DNA of 64,000 bases from Desulfobaculum bizertense DSM 18034 (GTDB lineage: Bacteria > Desulfobacterota > Desulfovibrionia > Desulfovibrionales > Desulfovibrionaceae): contig NZ_FUYA01000004.1 in the NCBI RefSeq assembly GCF_900167065.1, positions 79,020-143,019 on the forward strand. Reading direction: 5' to 3'. The notes under the pieces are model-generated. The model searched no databases and was not told where the DNA came from. It was given only the letters and a program-made list of their open reading frames with translations. How positions within the stretch are numbered: the first letter of the stretch is position 1; every line of letters starts with the position of its first letter. This document shows positions 17,968 through 26,598 of the stretch, piece after piece. A program made the position numbers and the translations under genes.

Positions 17968-18477
17968 ATGACAGAAGCGTTTATTTGCCTTGGTTCCAAC
18001 CTTGGCAACCCAGAGCAGAATCTTACTGATGCTTTGGAACGGATTGAAAATGAGGAAGGGATTCGAATAAAGACACTGTCTTCGGTGTACTTTACAGAAC
18101 CTCAGAACGTGAAAGAGCAGCCGTGGTTTGCAAACCGCGTGGCGTGTCTGGAATGTGATGAGCACCTTTCCGCCACAGAGCTTTTGAAAATCCTTTTACG
18201 GATTGAAATAGAGCTTGGAAGAGACCGAAGCGGTGCCGCGGTCCGTTTTGGTCCTCGCATGATTGATTTGGATATTTTGTTTTTTGGTCAGGATGTGGTG
18301 ACGAGTGAGCTTTTGACTTTACCTCATCCCAGAATGACAGAACGGGCTTTTGTGCTGGTGCCTTTGGCAGAAATAGCTAGTGACATGGCCTTGCCCGGGA
18401 AAAAAATCTTGGTACGGGAAGCTCTTAATGCGCTTTCGTATCGGGTGGACGGACAAAAGATCTGGCAAGACGAATAG
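17968..18477 (+). CDS. folK: 2-amino-4-hydroxy-6-hydroxymethyldihydropteridine pyrophosphokinase
   Basis: The 169-residue enzyme transfers pyrophosphate from ATP to hydroxymethyldihydropterin in folate synthesis. Diagnostic blocks are AFICLGSNLGNPEQNL (N-terminal pterin loop), YFTEPQNVKEQPWFANRVA, and RFGPRMIDLDILFFG (acidic metal site) followed by LPHPRMTERAFVLVPL. The start at 17968 (MTEAFICLG) is taken because the upstream extension overlaps dapL and has no family character. Confidence 0.95.
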   Translation: MTEAFICLGSNLGNPEQNLTDALERIENEEGIRIKTLSSVYFTEPQNVKEQPWFANRVACLECDEHLSATELLKILLRIEIELGRDRSGAAVRFGPRMIDLDILFFGQDVVTSELLTLPHPRMTERAFVLVPLAEIASDMALPGKKILVREALNALSYRVDGQKIWQDE

Positions 18478-18512
18478 GGCGCTTTGCCCTTTTTATGAAA
18501 TGCGAATATGAG

Positions 18513-18549
18513 ACAGGTGCGGTTCCACAAAGTTCCGCACCTGTTTTTC
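18513..18549 (+). terminator. Rho-independent terminator after folK
   Basis: Stem ACAGGTGCGG (18513-18522) pairs with CCGCACCTGT (18535-18544), then TTTT. It closes the dapL-folK unit just before the next start. Confidence 0.85.
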
Positions 18550-18566
18550 AATACCAAGGAGACAAT

Positions 18567-18830
18567 ATGCTCAAGCTTGTCATTTTGCTCGTTTGTGTGT
18601 TTTTACTGTTCAAGCTGATAAAGGGTGACCAGAAAAAGAAGGTCGTAAAGGAACATAAAGAAAGTGAACGAATGGCGCGTTCTGGGGAGACAGTGAAGGA
18701 CCCTGTGTGTGGTGCATATGTCTCAAAAGATTCTGCAATTCGAGTCAAAGATGAAGAGGGTGTCCATTGCTTTTGCAGCTATGAATGTCGAGACAAATAT
18801 TTGAAACAAATTGAAGAAAAGAATTCATGA
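18567..18830 (+). CDS. Small membrane protein with YHS/TRASH-like Cys motif
   Basis: The protein has 87 residues. One N-terminal membrane helix (MLKLVILLVCVFLLFKLIKG) is followed by a lysine-rich stretch, then DPVCGAYVSKDSAIRV and HCFCSYECRDKYL. The DPVCG and C-x3-C elements look like a YHS/TRASH-type metal-binding fold. Strong RBS AAGGAGA precedes the ATG at 18567; the longer frame starting at 18495 covers the terminator and is rejected. Substrate or partner metal is unknown. Confidence 0.75.
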   Translation: MLKLVILLVCVFLLFKLIKGDQKKKVVKEHKESERMARSGETVKDPVCGAYVSKDSAIRVKDEEGVHCFCSYECRDKYLKQIEEKNS

Positions 18831-18966
18831 TCAGGAAGAGGGCGTTGCGCGATGCGGCGTCTTTTTTTTGTAGAAAAAGTCGTTTGTTTTTGCGCATTTT
18901 CTTGTTGCTTATAGTCTCCTGTGATAAATTCGAATCTCTTTCTTTGAATTTTACGAGGAGACAAGA

Positions 18967-19614
18967 ATGAAATTTTTTATAGATACTGCAAACCTTGCTG
19001 AAATCAGAGAAGCCAAAGAATTTGGGCTTGTTGATGGCGTAACAACGAATCCTTCGCTGTTTGCGAAGGAGAGTGAGAACTGGCGCACTCTTGCTGAGAA
19101 AATTTGTCAAGAGATAGAAGGGCCAGTGAGCCTGGAAGTTGTTGGGACGACGGCAAAGGATATGGTTCAGGAAGCACGAGAGCTGGTTAAGATCGGTCCC
19201 AATGTTGTTGTAAAGATTCCGATGCTGCTGGAAGGAATGAAGGCCGTCAAGATATTGAAGGAAGAAGGAATCGAAACGAATGTGACGTTGTGTTTTTCTC
19301 CGCTTCAGGCATTGATGGCGGCGAAAGCTGGCGCGTCGTATATTAGTCCTTTTGTGGGTAGGCTCGATGACATGTCATCGGAAGGAATGGAACTCGTCGA
19401 GCAGATTATGACTATTTATGGGAATTATAATTTCGCTACGCAAGTCCTCGTCGCGAGCATTCGAAATCCCGTACACATTTTGCAAGCGGCTTTGCTTGGT
19501 GCAGATGTCGCGACAGTCCCCTTTGGCGTATTCGGAAAACTCGCTAAACACCCGTTAACGGATATAGGACTAGAAAAATTTCTTGCTGACTGGGAAAATG
19601 CTCCTAAAAAATAA
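18967..19614 (+). CDS. Transaldolase of the small (TalC/FSA) subfamily
   Basis: The 215-residue TIM-barrel protein begins [16 protein letters not shown] and has [21 protein letters not shown] with the Schiff-base lysine, [17 protein letters not shown] and SPFVGRLDD. Its length fits the short subfamily that includes bacterial transaldolases and fructose-6-phosphate aldolases; the two activities cannot be separated with certainty here, though a transaldolase of the pentose phosphate pathway is more common. RBS ACGAGGAGA precedes the ATG, and an intrinsic terminator follows at 19651. Confidence 0.88.
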   Translation: MKFFIDTANLAEIREAKEFGLVDGVTTNPSLFAKESENWRTLAEKICQEIEGPVSLEVVGTTAKDMVQEARELVKIGPNVVVKIPMLLEGMKAVKILKEEGIETNVTLCFSPLQALMAAKAGASYISPFVGRLDDMSSEGMELVEQIMTIYGNYNFATQVLVASIRNPVHILQAALLGADVATVPFGVFGKLAKHPLTDIGLEKFLADWENAPKK

Positions 19615-19650
19615 CGAGCAGTTTGCTATCCAATAAAAGTACGCATAGAG

Positions 19651-19678
19651 GCCTCCTTATTCTTAAGGGGGCTTTTTT
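19651..19678 (+). terminator. Rho-independent terminator after the transaldolase gene
   Basis: Stem GCCTCCTTA/TAAGGGGGC (one G-T pair) with a TTCT loop, followed by TTTTTT. Confidence 0.85.
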
Positions 19679-21028
19679 ATTGATCTGCAGAAACGTGCTT
19701 CTAGCGAAAAGAGTAATGAAGAAGGCTTGTTTTTTCGAGTTGTTCTTAAAGTAGTTGTTAAAGAATAGAACTAAAAGCGTAAGTATACCAACGACTTAAG
19801 CAAAGCGCCAAGCAGAGTACCGGCCGACGTTTTTGCTCGAAGTCTTTCGTAAAACTGCTAGATATGAGTTTTTTGATAGTAGAAAACTCTCGATTTGTTG
19901 TGATCAGTTATGCGGTTGCTATAGATTAATGCCCTAATTAGAAAAAAGTGTGCAGATTTTAATATATGAGAAAGCCACTTAAGCGAGTACATTTTGGGGT
20001 TGGCTAGGGTGCCTAAAAAAATATCTAAGGCTTGAGCTTTTTTTTTGAGGCGCCTCAAGCAGAAACTTTTATAAGCGTATTTCTGAGTAGACGGTATCGG
20101 CGAGTAATAGCCTTTTGGGGCGCAAGTTTTTTAATAAATAGAGTTGCTAGTTCTGGTTAAGCGAATATTTTTTTGTTTAAAGGCGTAATATTCAAAAAGG
20201 ATAAATTCCACAGGAAGGGGCTACGAAAAGAAAACTCCGTTTATTGTGGTTGTTGCCGTCTTGTTGAGGGGGCACAAGCAAAGCTAAGAAATAGAGTAAT
20301 AACGCCGTGTGGATTTGAGCAAAAAAGCAGGATGATGAAGGGGGCGCTTGTCTCTCTAGCTGCGTATTTTCTCAGTGCGTTAGTTAAGAATGCTGAGGAA
20401 ATTAGGACAAGGCAAAGGTGGATCCTTGGCGTGACGCTTTCTAAAAATTGTGTGTACGGCGATGGGAAGAAAATGGAATTAAGAGGTTTTAGCCAGGATA
20501 TGATTGAAGAATATTTACGGGAACAAATAAGAGGTTCAGAGAATATGTGGGGAAAGCACATTTTGAGCTTTAATCTTATCCTGTCTGGGGCACCACGAGC
20601 ACAGAGTTGATATTGTTAGGGCTTGCGAGTGAATTGGGCGGGATTTGTTGTTTTTGGTGGTTTTTTTTATATTTATATAAGTCTCATAATGTAAATTATG
20701 TTAACTTTTATATAGAAAAATAATATGGACTCCCTTTTATTTCAAGGCGTTAAGTCCAAATTAATTTTTGTGAAACAAGTCTCTGAGAGAGTTCTTTAGC
20801 TTTTGCAAAGCTCCCCCATCAACCTGATGGCCGTCCTAAATATTTTTCTTGTATTTGGCAAGAAATTGCATCTTGTGTTTTGTCATTTGCTCGGATGTTT
20901 TTATCTGTGCCTCCAGCCGGCTTATATTTTATTCCTTAGAGCTTTTAAGCCAATCCATGAATTAAGATTTGATTTTTTGTTTCGGATCTCTTTTCGTAAG
21001 AAAGGCAGCTTGAGGATTATTATTCCTA

Positions 21029-21116
21029 ACTTAACGAAAGAAACCATGTTGTTGATGCTGTGAGTGCTCCTGCGCCAAAAAGATAACGCCCAAGCTCCTG
21101 GGAACTACCCACCAAT
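21029..21116 (-). pseudogene. Fragment of a second argO, inverted
   Basis: The minus strand closely matches argO bases 2762-2846: shared blocks include TTAACGAAAGAAACCAT, TGATGCTGTGAGTGCTCC, TGCGCCAAAAAGATAACGCC and CTGGGAACTACCCACCAAT (written as on the plus strand). The rest of the gene is not recognisable, so it is a remnant. Orientation is opposite to the intact argO and matches an inverted copy of the argP-argO locus. Confidence 0.85.
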
Positions 21117-21334
21117 CTCTGACCTTTAATCAAATGTGCGGGGTTTCAATAGGTAAAAAAGTAACTCTTTTCCCCCTTGAGTTTACTTGGCAATCTTCTG
21201 CAGCAAATTCGTATAGATATTTAAAGAATCATCAGTGCCCCACCCTTTTTTGTCTTAAAAGCTTTCTTAGGGGCTTATGCTGCGCTTTGTGTCGCATATT
21301 GGAAAAAGGTATCTTCTGAGGGATGAAAAACAGA

Positions 21335-21655
21335 ATTGGCTCTAAGGCATTCTGCCATTATGAGCAGGTCAGATTCTCCTTGAGGAAGAGACAATAAATC
21401 TAGAAGACCTCGCAACATGGGGGCTTGGAGGCGCAGCCACTAGCGCCACACAGCGAGTTCTGTTTGGATTTAGTTATGGACAAGACCAAGAGCAGCTCAA
21501 ACGCGGTGAAGATATGGGCTTGTATTGGGACTCATGAGGCGTCTATTCAGGGCGGTCATCCGGATTTTTTAGGAGTCATGCGCGCTATACCCTCGTGGCT
21601 ATTCCTGATGCGGTTATTTTTAACAACAAAGATGATAGCCGTTTTTTTGGAAAAC
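21335..21655 (+). pseudogene. Decayed second copy of argP
   Basis: The plus strand matches the coding strand of argP in blocks such as CTGCCATTATGAGCAGGTC, CCTCGCAACATGG, CACAGCGAGTTCTGTTTG, CCAAGAGCAG, TGTATTGGGACTCATGA and ATTCAGGGCGGTC. Translation gives ACIGTHEASIQGGHPDFLGV beside ACIGTHETPIQGGRSDFLGV in the intact protein. At least three internal deletions are visible (after GACAATAAA, after CAAGAGCAG, and after GGCTATTCCTGAT), with frameshifts. The helix-turn-helix part is missing. It cannot be functional. Confidence 0.92.
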
Positions 21656-22695
21656 TAAGGTGCTTAGAGTGTTATATTTTTCTATGGAAGCATTTTTCAT
21701 TTTCTTTTTAACTTTGTTAGCGAAAAGAATATATGACTCTGCATTGGCTTGTTTGGTTGAATTTTAGCTCGACACCATGCTTTTTAGCCCATCCGGGACC
21801 ACTTTTGTAATTTTCTCGACGCAGCCTGCCACAACACGCTAAGCGGCAATTTGATTTAAGTCACAAGTATTCCCCTCGCCTCGTCGTGGCAGGGAGAAAT
21901 TCAGTAATTAAAACTTCTAATATCTGCCCCGGGGCGCCCGTCCGTCGTATATTCTGTACGTTGATAGGATCTCGTATGCGTGTCGTCATTCATAAAATCT
22001 GGGGATCCTCTGCTTGCTCCTTGGAAAGGAATTGTAAAAGGCAGCTCTGTTTATTTTGACTTATGTGTTGAGTGTAAGAGTAAGAAGTCATAGCTGCCTA
22101 ATAAACGCAATGGGCACTTTTTAAGTGCGCGGCGTAAAGGATTGAATGAGCTCCCACCCTACTTTTGAATTTTTTAGTTTATTAACTTTAGTTTTGTCAG
22201 GGCTTCCATTTTCTAATCGTTTGTCAAAAATGAATTAAATTCATTTTGTGCTTTTACAAAAAAAAACGATGAAGCGCCCTTCTGTACTATTGGATGGCTT
22301 TTTTTTTGACTTGTTGGTTTTTATGTTTGGCGTAAGCTTTTATGTGGATGCTGTTATTTTATCCTTACATAATTATGTTAACATTAAATTATTCTAAAAA
22401 ATTAAATATTAGGCAATATCCTGATAATATTACTTTTTATGAATTCTTTTTCCCCCATATTTATATCTGAGCCTACTAACGTAGCATGAATTGGCCTCGC
22501 AGAATGCTGCGTGTGTACTCGCTGAATACACTGGCAAAGTATATTCTAGTCGCGCCACTACGATTCGGATCGAAACCTCAATGAATCTCTAATATTATAA
22601 TAGTTATTAATCGCGAAATAAAATTAGCACTCTGTTTTTTCAAAACTTTTTTTAAAAATCCTCTACCCTTTTCTCTAATTTTATCTTTCTTATTT

Positions 22696-23031
22696 TAATT
22701 ATGTAAACTTCAAATTCCACATTTTTTCTCATATCATTCTTTTCTACACTTCCCCAGAAAAAGCTTCTCTCCCCTTACTTTTCCACATAATAAGATATTA
22801 CATTTTCAGACGTATAATTTTTTATTATGGCTCAATATACGCTATACAACGGTGATTACCAGCCTACAGCTTCTTTCTTTCATCTCAATTGCGCCAATTG
22901 ATGGACTAAAAACGCATATTCAAGAACAAAGAGAACAGACAAATTTCATTATTTTTTATTTCAATAAAAGTGTCCCCTCCTCCCCTTCAAAACTTTATGC
23001 AATCTTCCTCTTATTTTGATTATGTAAACTT
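22696..23031 (-). repeat. AAGTTTACATAATYA motif, two minus-strand copies
   Basis: Perfect copies on the minus strand lie at 22696-22710 (TTA variant) and 23017-23031 (TCA variant). The flanks of the second (a GAAAGAG-like purine stretch, an AT stretch, motif, AAAATAAGAGG) resemble those of the plus-strand copy at 701-715. Looser matches such as AATTATGTTAAC lie near 20692 and 22370. Orientation is opposite to the left zone, as is that of the argO/argP relics. Confidence 0.5.
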
Positions 23032-24022
23032 TTTAAAAATATCTTTCCTCTCTTTCTTTGTCTCTCCCCCTCTCCCTCCTGAATTATGTCACCTTTGCAT
23101 CTTTTGTTCTTTCATTTTTACCAAATATATTAACTAGTATTGCTGCTTGTTCACACAGTTAATCCCAAAATTCAAACATACTTCTCTAACCAGAGCTAAA
23201 ACATGCTCTCCGGACAACAACCACATCACTTTCAAAAACTTCATAAAATCTGCACATCGAATTATCCACGGCTAAACGTACAAACAGACACCCCTTTTGA
23301 TCCCATGACATTCCCCTCTTTCCTCCAACTTTAAACACGACTCCTTGAGACATCTTCAATGGGCAGCTCTCTTGAAATACCCAGCGAATTCAAAATAATA
23401 CCTCGGCCCCCTTTTGGGGTCGTCAAATATACATCCAAAGAACGTACTTAGCCAAGCCAGCCTCACCGATCCGTATCGAAGGAGCCTCCAAGTCCTTCCA
23501 TCTCTGCTTTTGGGTTCCTCTTTTAAATAAATATCGTGCTAGACGCTTACGCATCACGAGTGCTCTATTCTTCTTATTTATTGATAAATCCGTATTGCGA
23601 ACACAACGCCCCCACACCAAAGACCGCCCTAAATCCAAAAATACAAAACCAAACATATCTCTTCATATGCCTGCCACGTTTTCCCTTTTAGATTGCCGCA
23701 TAAAGATCAAAAAATATCTCTTCAAAAAGAACGCTCAAACACGAACAGACATAAAGTGACATCAATTGCCCACCCCACAATTTCACAGGCAAGCCATGTG
23801 TAACATGGCTATATTTTTCTCATTCCTCCCCCACTCTTTATTAGAGAAAACTGCACGGCAATATACGAGAACGACAAGTGATTTACGTAGAAATTTGAGA
23901 AGCTTCTCTTTGCATCTCAAATGCTTTCGTTGCTGCTGTTATAGTCCAAAAACATTTAAATGATTCTTATTTTCAAATAATTGACAGACTTTGGAGCCTG
24001 TACCCCTCCAAGCACATCCCCA

Positions 24023-24056
24023 CAAAAAAGCCACCCAAATAGCGCTTGGATGGCTT
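24023..24056 (-). terminator. Second minus-strand terminator of the msbA operon
   Basis: On the minus strand AAGCCATCCAA pairs with TTGGGTGGCTT (one G-T pair) and is followed by a T-run. It backs up the terminator at 24085. Confidence 0.75.
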
Positions 24057-24084
24057 GGCTTAACCTCAAATACAGAACCCTCTG

Positions 24085-24120
24085 ATAAAAAAGCCAGAAT
24101 CACATCAAAGCAATTCTGGC
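24085..24120 (-). terminator. Terminator of the msbA-lpxL operon
   Basis: On the minus strand GCCAGAATTGC/GTGATTCTGGC forms a stem of at least eight GC-rich pairs (GCCAGAAT/ATTCTGGC) followed by TTTTTTA, seven bases after the last gene. Confidence 0.85.
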
Positions 24121-24127
24121 GACGTTT

Positions 24128-25051
24128 TTACTTTAGGCCCCGCTCTTCCAAAAATAACCCAGGAAATTCCCAATCTTTGGCCGGCTGCGTCTTCCAGCGC
24201 TTATGCATCCAGAACCACTGTTCAGGATACCGCTGAACAATGCGCTGAACCGCTCCCGTATAGAATTCACAGACCTTCTGAATCCGCTCTTCCCGGCTTC
24301 CCGTCAGTTCTCTGGTGTCGAGCATCTCTTCGCAATGCACCTCAAAAGCGCCATTGCCATCTCGCAAAAGAAATACGGGACAAACATACGCCTTAGATCG
24401 CAAGGCAAGCAAAGCTGGCCCCATATTTACAGCCGCAAAGTCGCGCAAAAAGGGAAGAAAAACAGCTTCAGAAGTGCTGCAATTGTGGTCAACTAAAAAA
24501 CCAACCATGCCCTTCTTACGCAAAACACGCAAAACTTTGAGCGCGACGTTACGATGATGGAAAATCTCAACATTTGGCTGCGTCCTCAGGCTCTTCATCA
24601 CATTTGCCAAGGCATCGCCCCGGGGACGACGAACAACAACGGCCTTTGGAACATCATTGGACGCATACAGCTCAAGCATCCCGGTCAGCAGTTCCCAGGC
24701 TCCCATATGCGCTGTCGCCACAACAACAGGTGCATCTGCGGTGCGCACCCGTTCAAAAGCCTCCGGATCCGCAATTTTAATCTTTTGATGGGCAAAACCC
24801 CAATCAACATCCCGAGATTTAAATATTTCAACAAAAGAACGCCCACTGTGCATAAAGCTCTCTCGAGCAATTCTCTCAGCCTCACCACGAGACACCTGAA
24901 GCTGATGCTCAACGGCCTCAGTCGCAAGCTCTCGGCGACTCTTCAGCACAGCCCACAAGAGCTTGCCTAGCCCAGCGCCAAGCCGCTCAACAGATTCAAA
25001 ACTCAAACGTTGCCCCATCCGGGCTATCGCTTCAAGCGCAACTTCTTTCAT
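24128..25051 (-). CDS. LpxL-like lipid A acyltransferase
   Basis: The 307-residue protein belongs to the lysophospholipid/lipid A acyltransferase superfamily. The HX4E catalytic motif is ATAHMGAWELL (about 113-123); GMVGFLVDHNCSTSEAVFLP and the C-terminal PEQWFWMHKRWKTQP are LpxL/LpxM-type blocks. It should add a secondary acyl chain to lipid A at the inner membrane. It is last in a four-gene operon with msbA, 4 bp after the deacetylase gene. Which chain it adds is unknown. Confidence 0.85.
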   Translation of the reverse strand: MKEVALEAIARMGQRLSFESVERLGAGLGKLLWAVLKSRRELATEAVEHQLQVSRGEAERIARESFMHSGRSFVEIFKSRDVDWGFAHQKIKIADPEAFERVRTADAPVVVATAHMGAWELLTGMLELYASNDVPKAVVVRRPRGDALANVMKSLRTQPNVEIFHHRNVALKVLRVLRKKGMVGFLVDHNCSTSEAVFLPFLRDFAAVNMGPALLALRSKAYVCPVFLLRDGNGAFEVHCEEMLDTRELTGSREERIQKVCEFYTGAVQRIVQRYPEQWFWMHKRWKTQPAKDWEFPGLFLEERGLK

Positions 25052-25055
25052 GGCC

Positions 25056-25979
25056 TTATATCCTCATTCCCGCGTAACATGCGCCTAAGATTGCGTGACT
25101 GTATAAAAAAATACGGCTTTGGAACCACAAAAGCTCTTTCTTCCGTCGAACTTCCAAGCGATTAATCAAATATTTGTTTGAAGCAGGGGTCACGGGGCCA
25201 TTTTTAAGCGAAAAAGCAACTTCAACCGAGGTTTGCTTGACTGCTTCCAACGCTTCCGGAGCTACAGCTCCCCACGGCCAGCCTAACGATTTAACGCTTA
25301 TATCTATTTTTTTGCTTAAACCGGTAACGCTCTGACTTATATTTTCTCTTACTCGTTTTTTGAAGCTACTTTTCGATTCAAATTCATGCTTATCTGGTAA
25401 ATACGCCTGTATTGAAAACTCAGGGTAAATTTCACTAAGCGTTTTTTCACTGCTGCGTCCTTCATGCGCCCAATGATCTGGATGCCGAGCCTCTACTTGA
25501 GGATCTCCGGGGATCATCATATGTGTCATGGAATGTGAACCGATCTCAAACGTCCCATTTTCGACGATAGAACGAATTTCAGAGAGAGACATCCACGCTG
25601 ACCTATCCCCTGATTGCAAAAAGCCTCTATGAGCCTCGTGAGCGATTATCTCAGTGTCTTGCCCCGGTTCATCCTCTGGGCGAATGCGATTGTTAATGAC
25701 AAAAGAAACCCCGTGGAATCCCAAAGACTCAAAGTAGGGACTCACACGGGTATAGATATCACGGAAGCCATCATCAAAGGTAATGCACACAGAGGGAGCC
25801 TCCAGAGGCTTCCCCTCCAAAAAGGCTTTTAGCTCGCCAAGCGTCAGCGTTTGAACCCCTGCACTTTTGAGCCACTCCATTTGTGCCGTAAACTTCTTCC
25901 ACGGCATCCCATTCCCGTCTATGTTATGATAACACAGTACAGGGACAGAACTTTTACCAAGTAGCTTAGCCCAGAGCAT
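25056..25979 (-). CDS. Polysaccharide deacetylase family protein
   Basis: The 307-residue NodB-fold protein has a first motif VCITFDDGFRD (catalytic and metal aspartates) and a second motif EIGSHSMTHMM (metal histidines), with YHNIDG near the start. It should remove N-acetyl (or similar) groups from a sugar, probably on a lipid-linked or surface glycan given its operon. No signal peptide is evident. It overlaps the DUF374 gene by 14 bp and is followed by the LpxL-like gene. A role in LPS core or lipid A sugar modification is inference. Confidence 0.82.
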   Translation of the reverse strand: MLWAKLLGKSSVPVLCYHNIDGNGMPWKKFTAQMEWLKSAGVQTLTLGELKAFLEGKPLEAPSVCITFDDGFRDIYTRVSPYFESLGFHGVSFVINNRIRPEDEPGQDTEIIAHEAHRGFLQSGDRSAWMSLSEIRSIVENGTFEIGSHSMTHMMIPGDPQVEARHPDHWAHEGRSSEKTLSEIYPEFSIQAYLPDKHEFESKSSFKKRVRENISQSVTGLSKKIDISVKSLGWPWGAVAPEALEAVKQTSVEVAFSLKNGPVTPASNKYLINRLEVRRKKELLWFQSRIFLYSHAILGACYAGMRI

Positions 25980-26598
25980 TCATCTTATCCTCAAATTTCT
26001 GAATTTCTGCAGCCAGAACTTCACCGCGCAACTTTTCCGTTGTCACCTCGTATGGTTCACCAAAAACAATACGACAACTCGAAAACGGGTGCGGCAAAAT
26101 AAACTTGTCCCACGCTTTTTCAAAAACATAGGACCGCGACGGGAAAATACGCACTGGAACAAGCTTGGTCCGCGACTTTTGCGCCAAAAAGATAACACCT
26201 TCCTTGACTTTGTGACGAGGCCCTCGCGGGCCATCGACAGTCACAAAACCATTGCGATGCTCTTTTTTCATCAGACGGCAGGCTCCCATAAGAGCACGAA
26301 CGCCACCACGGGAACTCGAACCTCTGGCAGTTGCAATTCCAACCCGATTTACAAGGCCCGCAGCTATTGCTCCATCTTCGCTCAAGCTCGCTATGCCAGC
26401 CCACTTCTTGCCCATCTGGTTCGCAGGAAAAGCAAAAAGCTCGTTATGCCAGCAGCCAACCGTCAAAAGATTCCCTTGTGCCCATTCTCTCTCCAAAGGC
26501 GCAACGTTTTCTAACGTAAAGCGAATAGTCAAACACCACAGGCGATAAACCCATGACATAGGATAAGACAGGAGAACAGGATTGACTTTGAGCTTCAC
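25966..26598 (-). CDS. DUF374-type lysophospholipid acyltransferase
   Basis: The 210-residue protein has the DUF374 layout: an HX4-type motif in VGCWHNELFAFP, ASLSEDGAIAAGLVNRVGI, TARGSSSRGGVRAL, and FVTVDGPRGPRHKVKEG. Members are membrane-associated acyltransferases often found with lipid A genes. Its ATG overlaps the msbA stop (ATGA), implying translational coupling. Substrate not established. Confidence 0.85.
   Translation of the reverse strand: MKLKVNPVLLSYPMSWVYRLWCLTIRFTLENVAPLEREWAQGNLLTVGCWHNELFAFPANQMGKKWAGIASLSEDGAIAAGLVNRVGIATARGSSSRGGVRALMGACRLMKKEHRNGFVTVDGPRGPRHKVKEGVIFLAQKSRTKLVPVRIFPSRSYVFEKAWDKFILPHPFSSCRIVFGEPYEVTTEKLRGEVLAAEIQKFEDKMNALG

Larger units (their letters stand above)
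19680..24022. other. AT-rich gene-poor zone with decayed DNA
   Basis: About 4.3 kb hold no convincing intact gene. A 145-codon frame at 20173-20610 has no recognised domain or good RBS and may be chance. The zone holds relics of argO and argP (separate entries), two minus-strand copies of the AAGTTTACATAATYA motif, a TTGAGGCGCCTCAA palindrome (20045-20058), and a short protein-like stretch at 22485-22592 (ELASQNAACVLAEYTGKVYS and on) with no start. From 22650 to 23350 the plus strand is pyrimidine-rich, the mirror of the purine-rich left zone. It reads as decaying accessory DNA. Confidence 0.6.

Noticed and set aside
20173..20610. 145-codon plus-strand open frame in the AT-rich zone
   Set aside because: No domain, no clear ribosome site and composition like the noncoding surroundings; listed only within the gene-poor zone.
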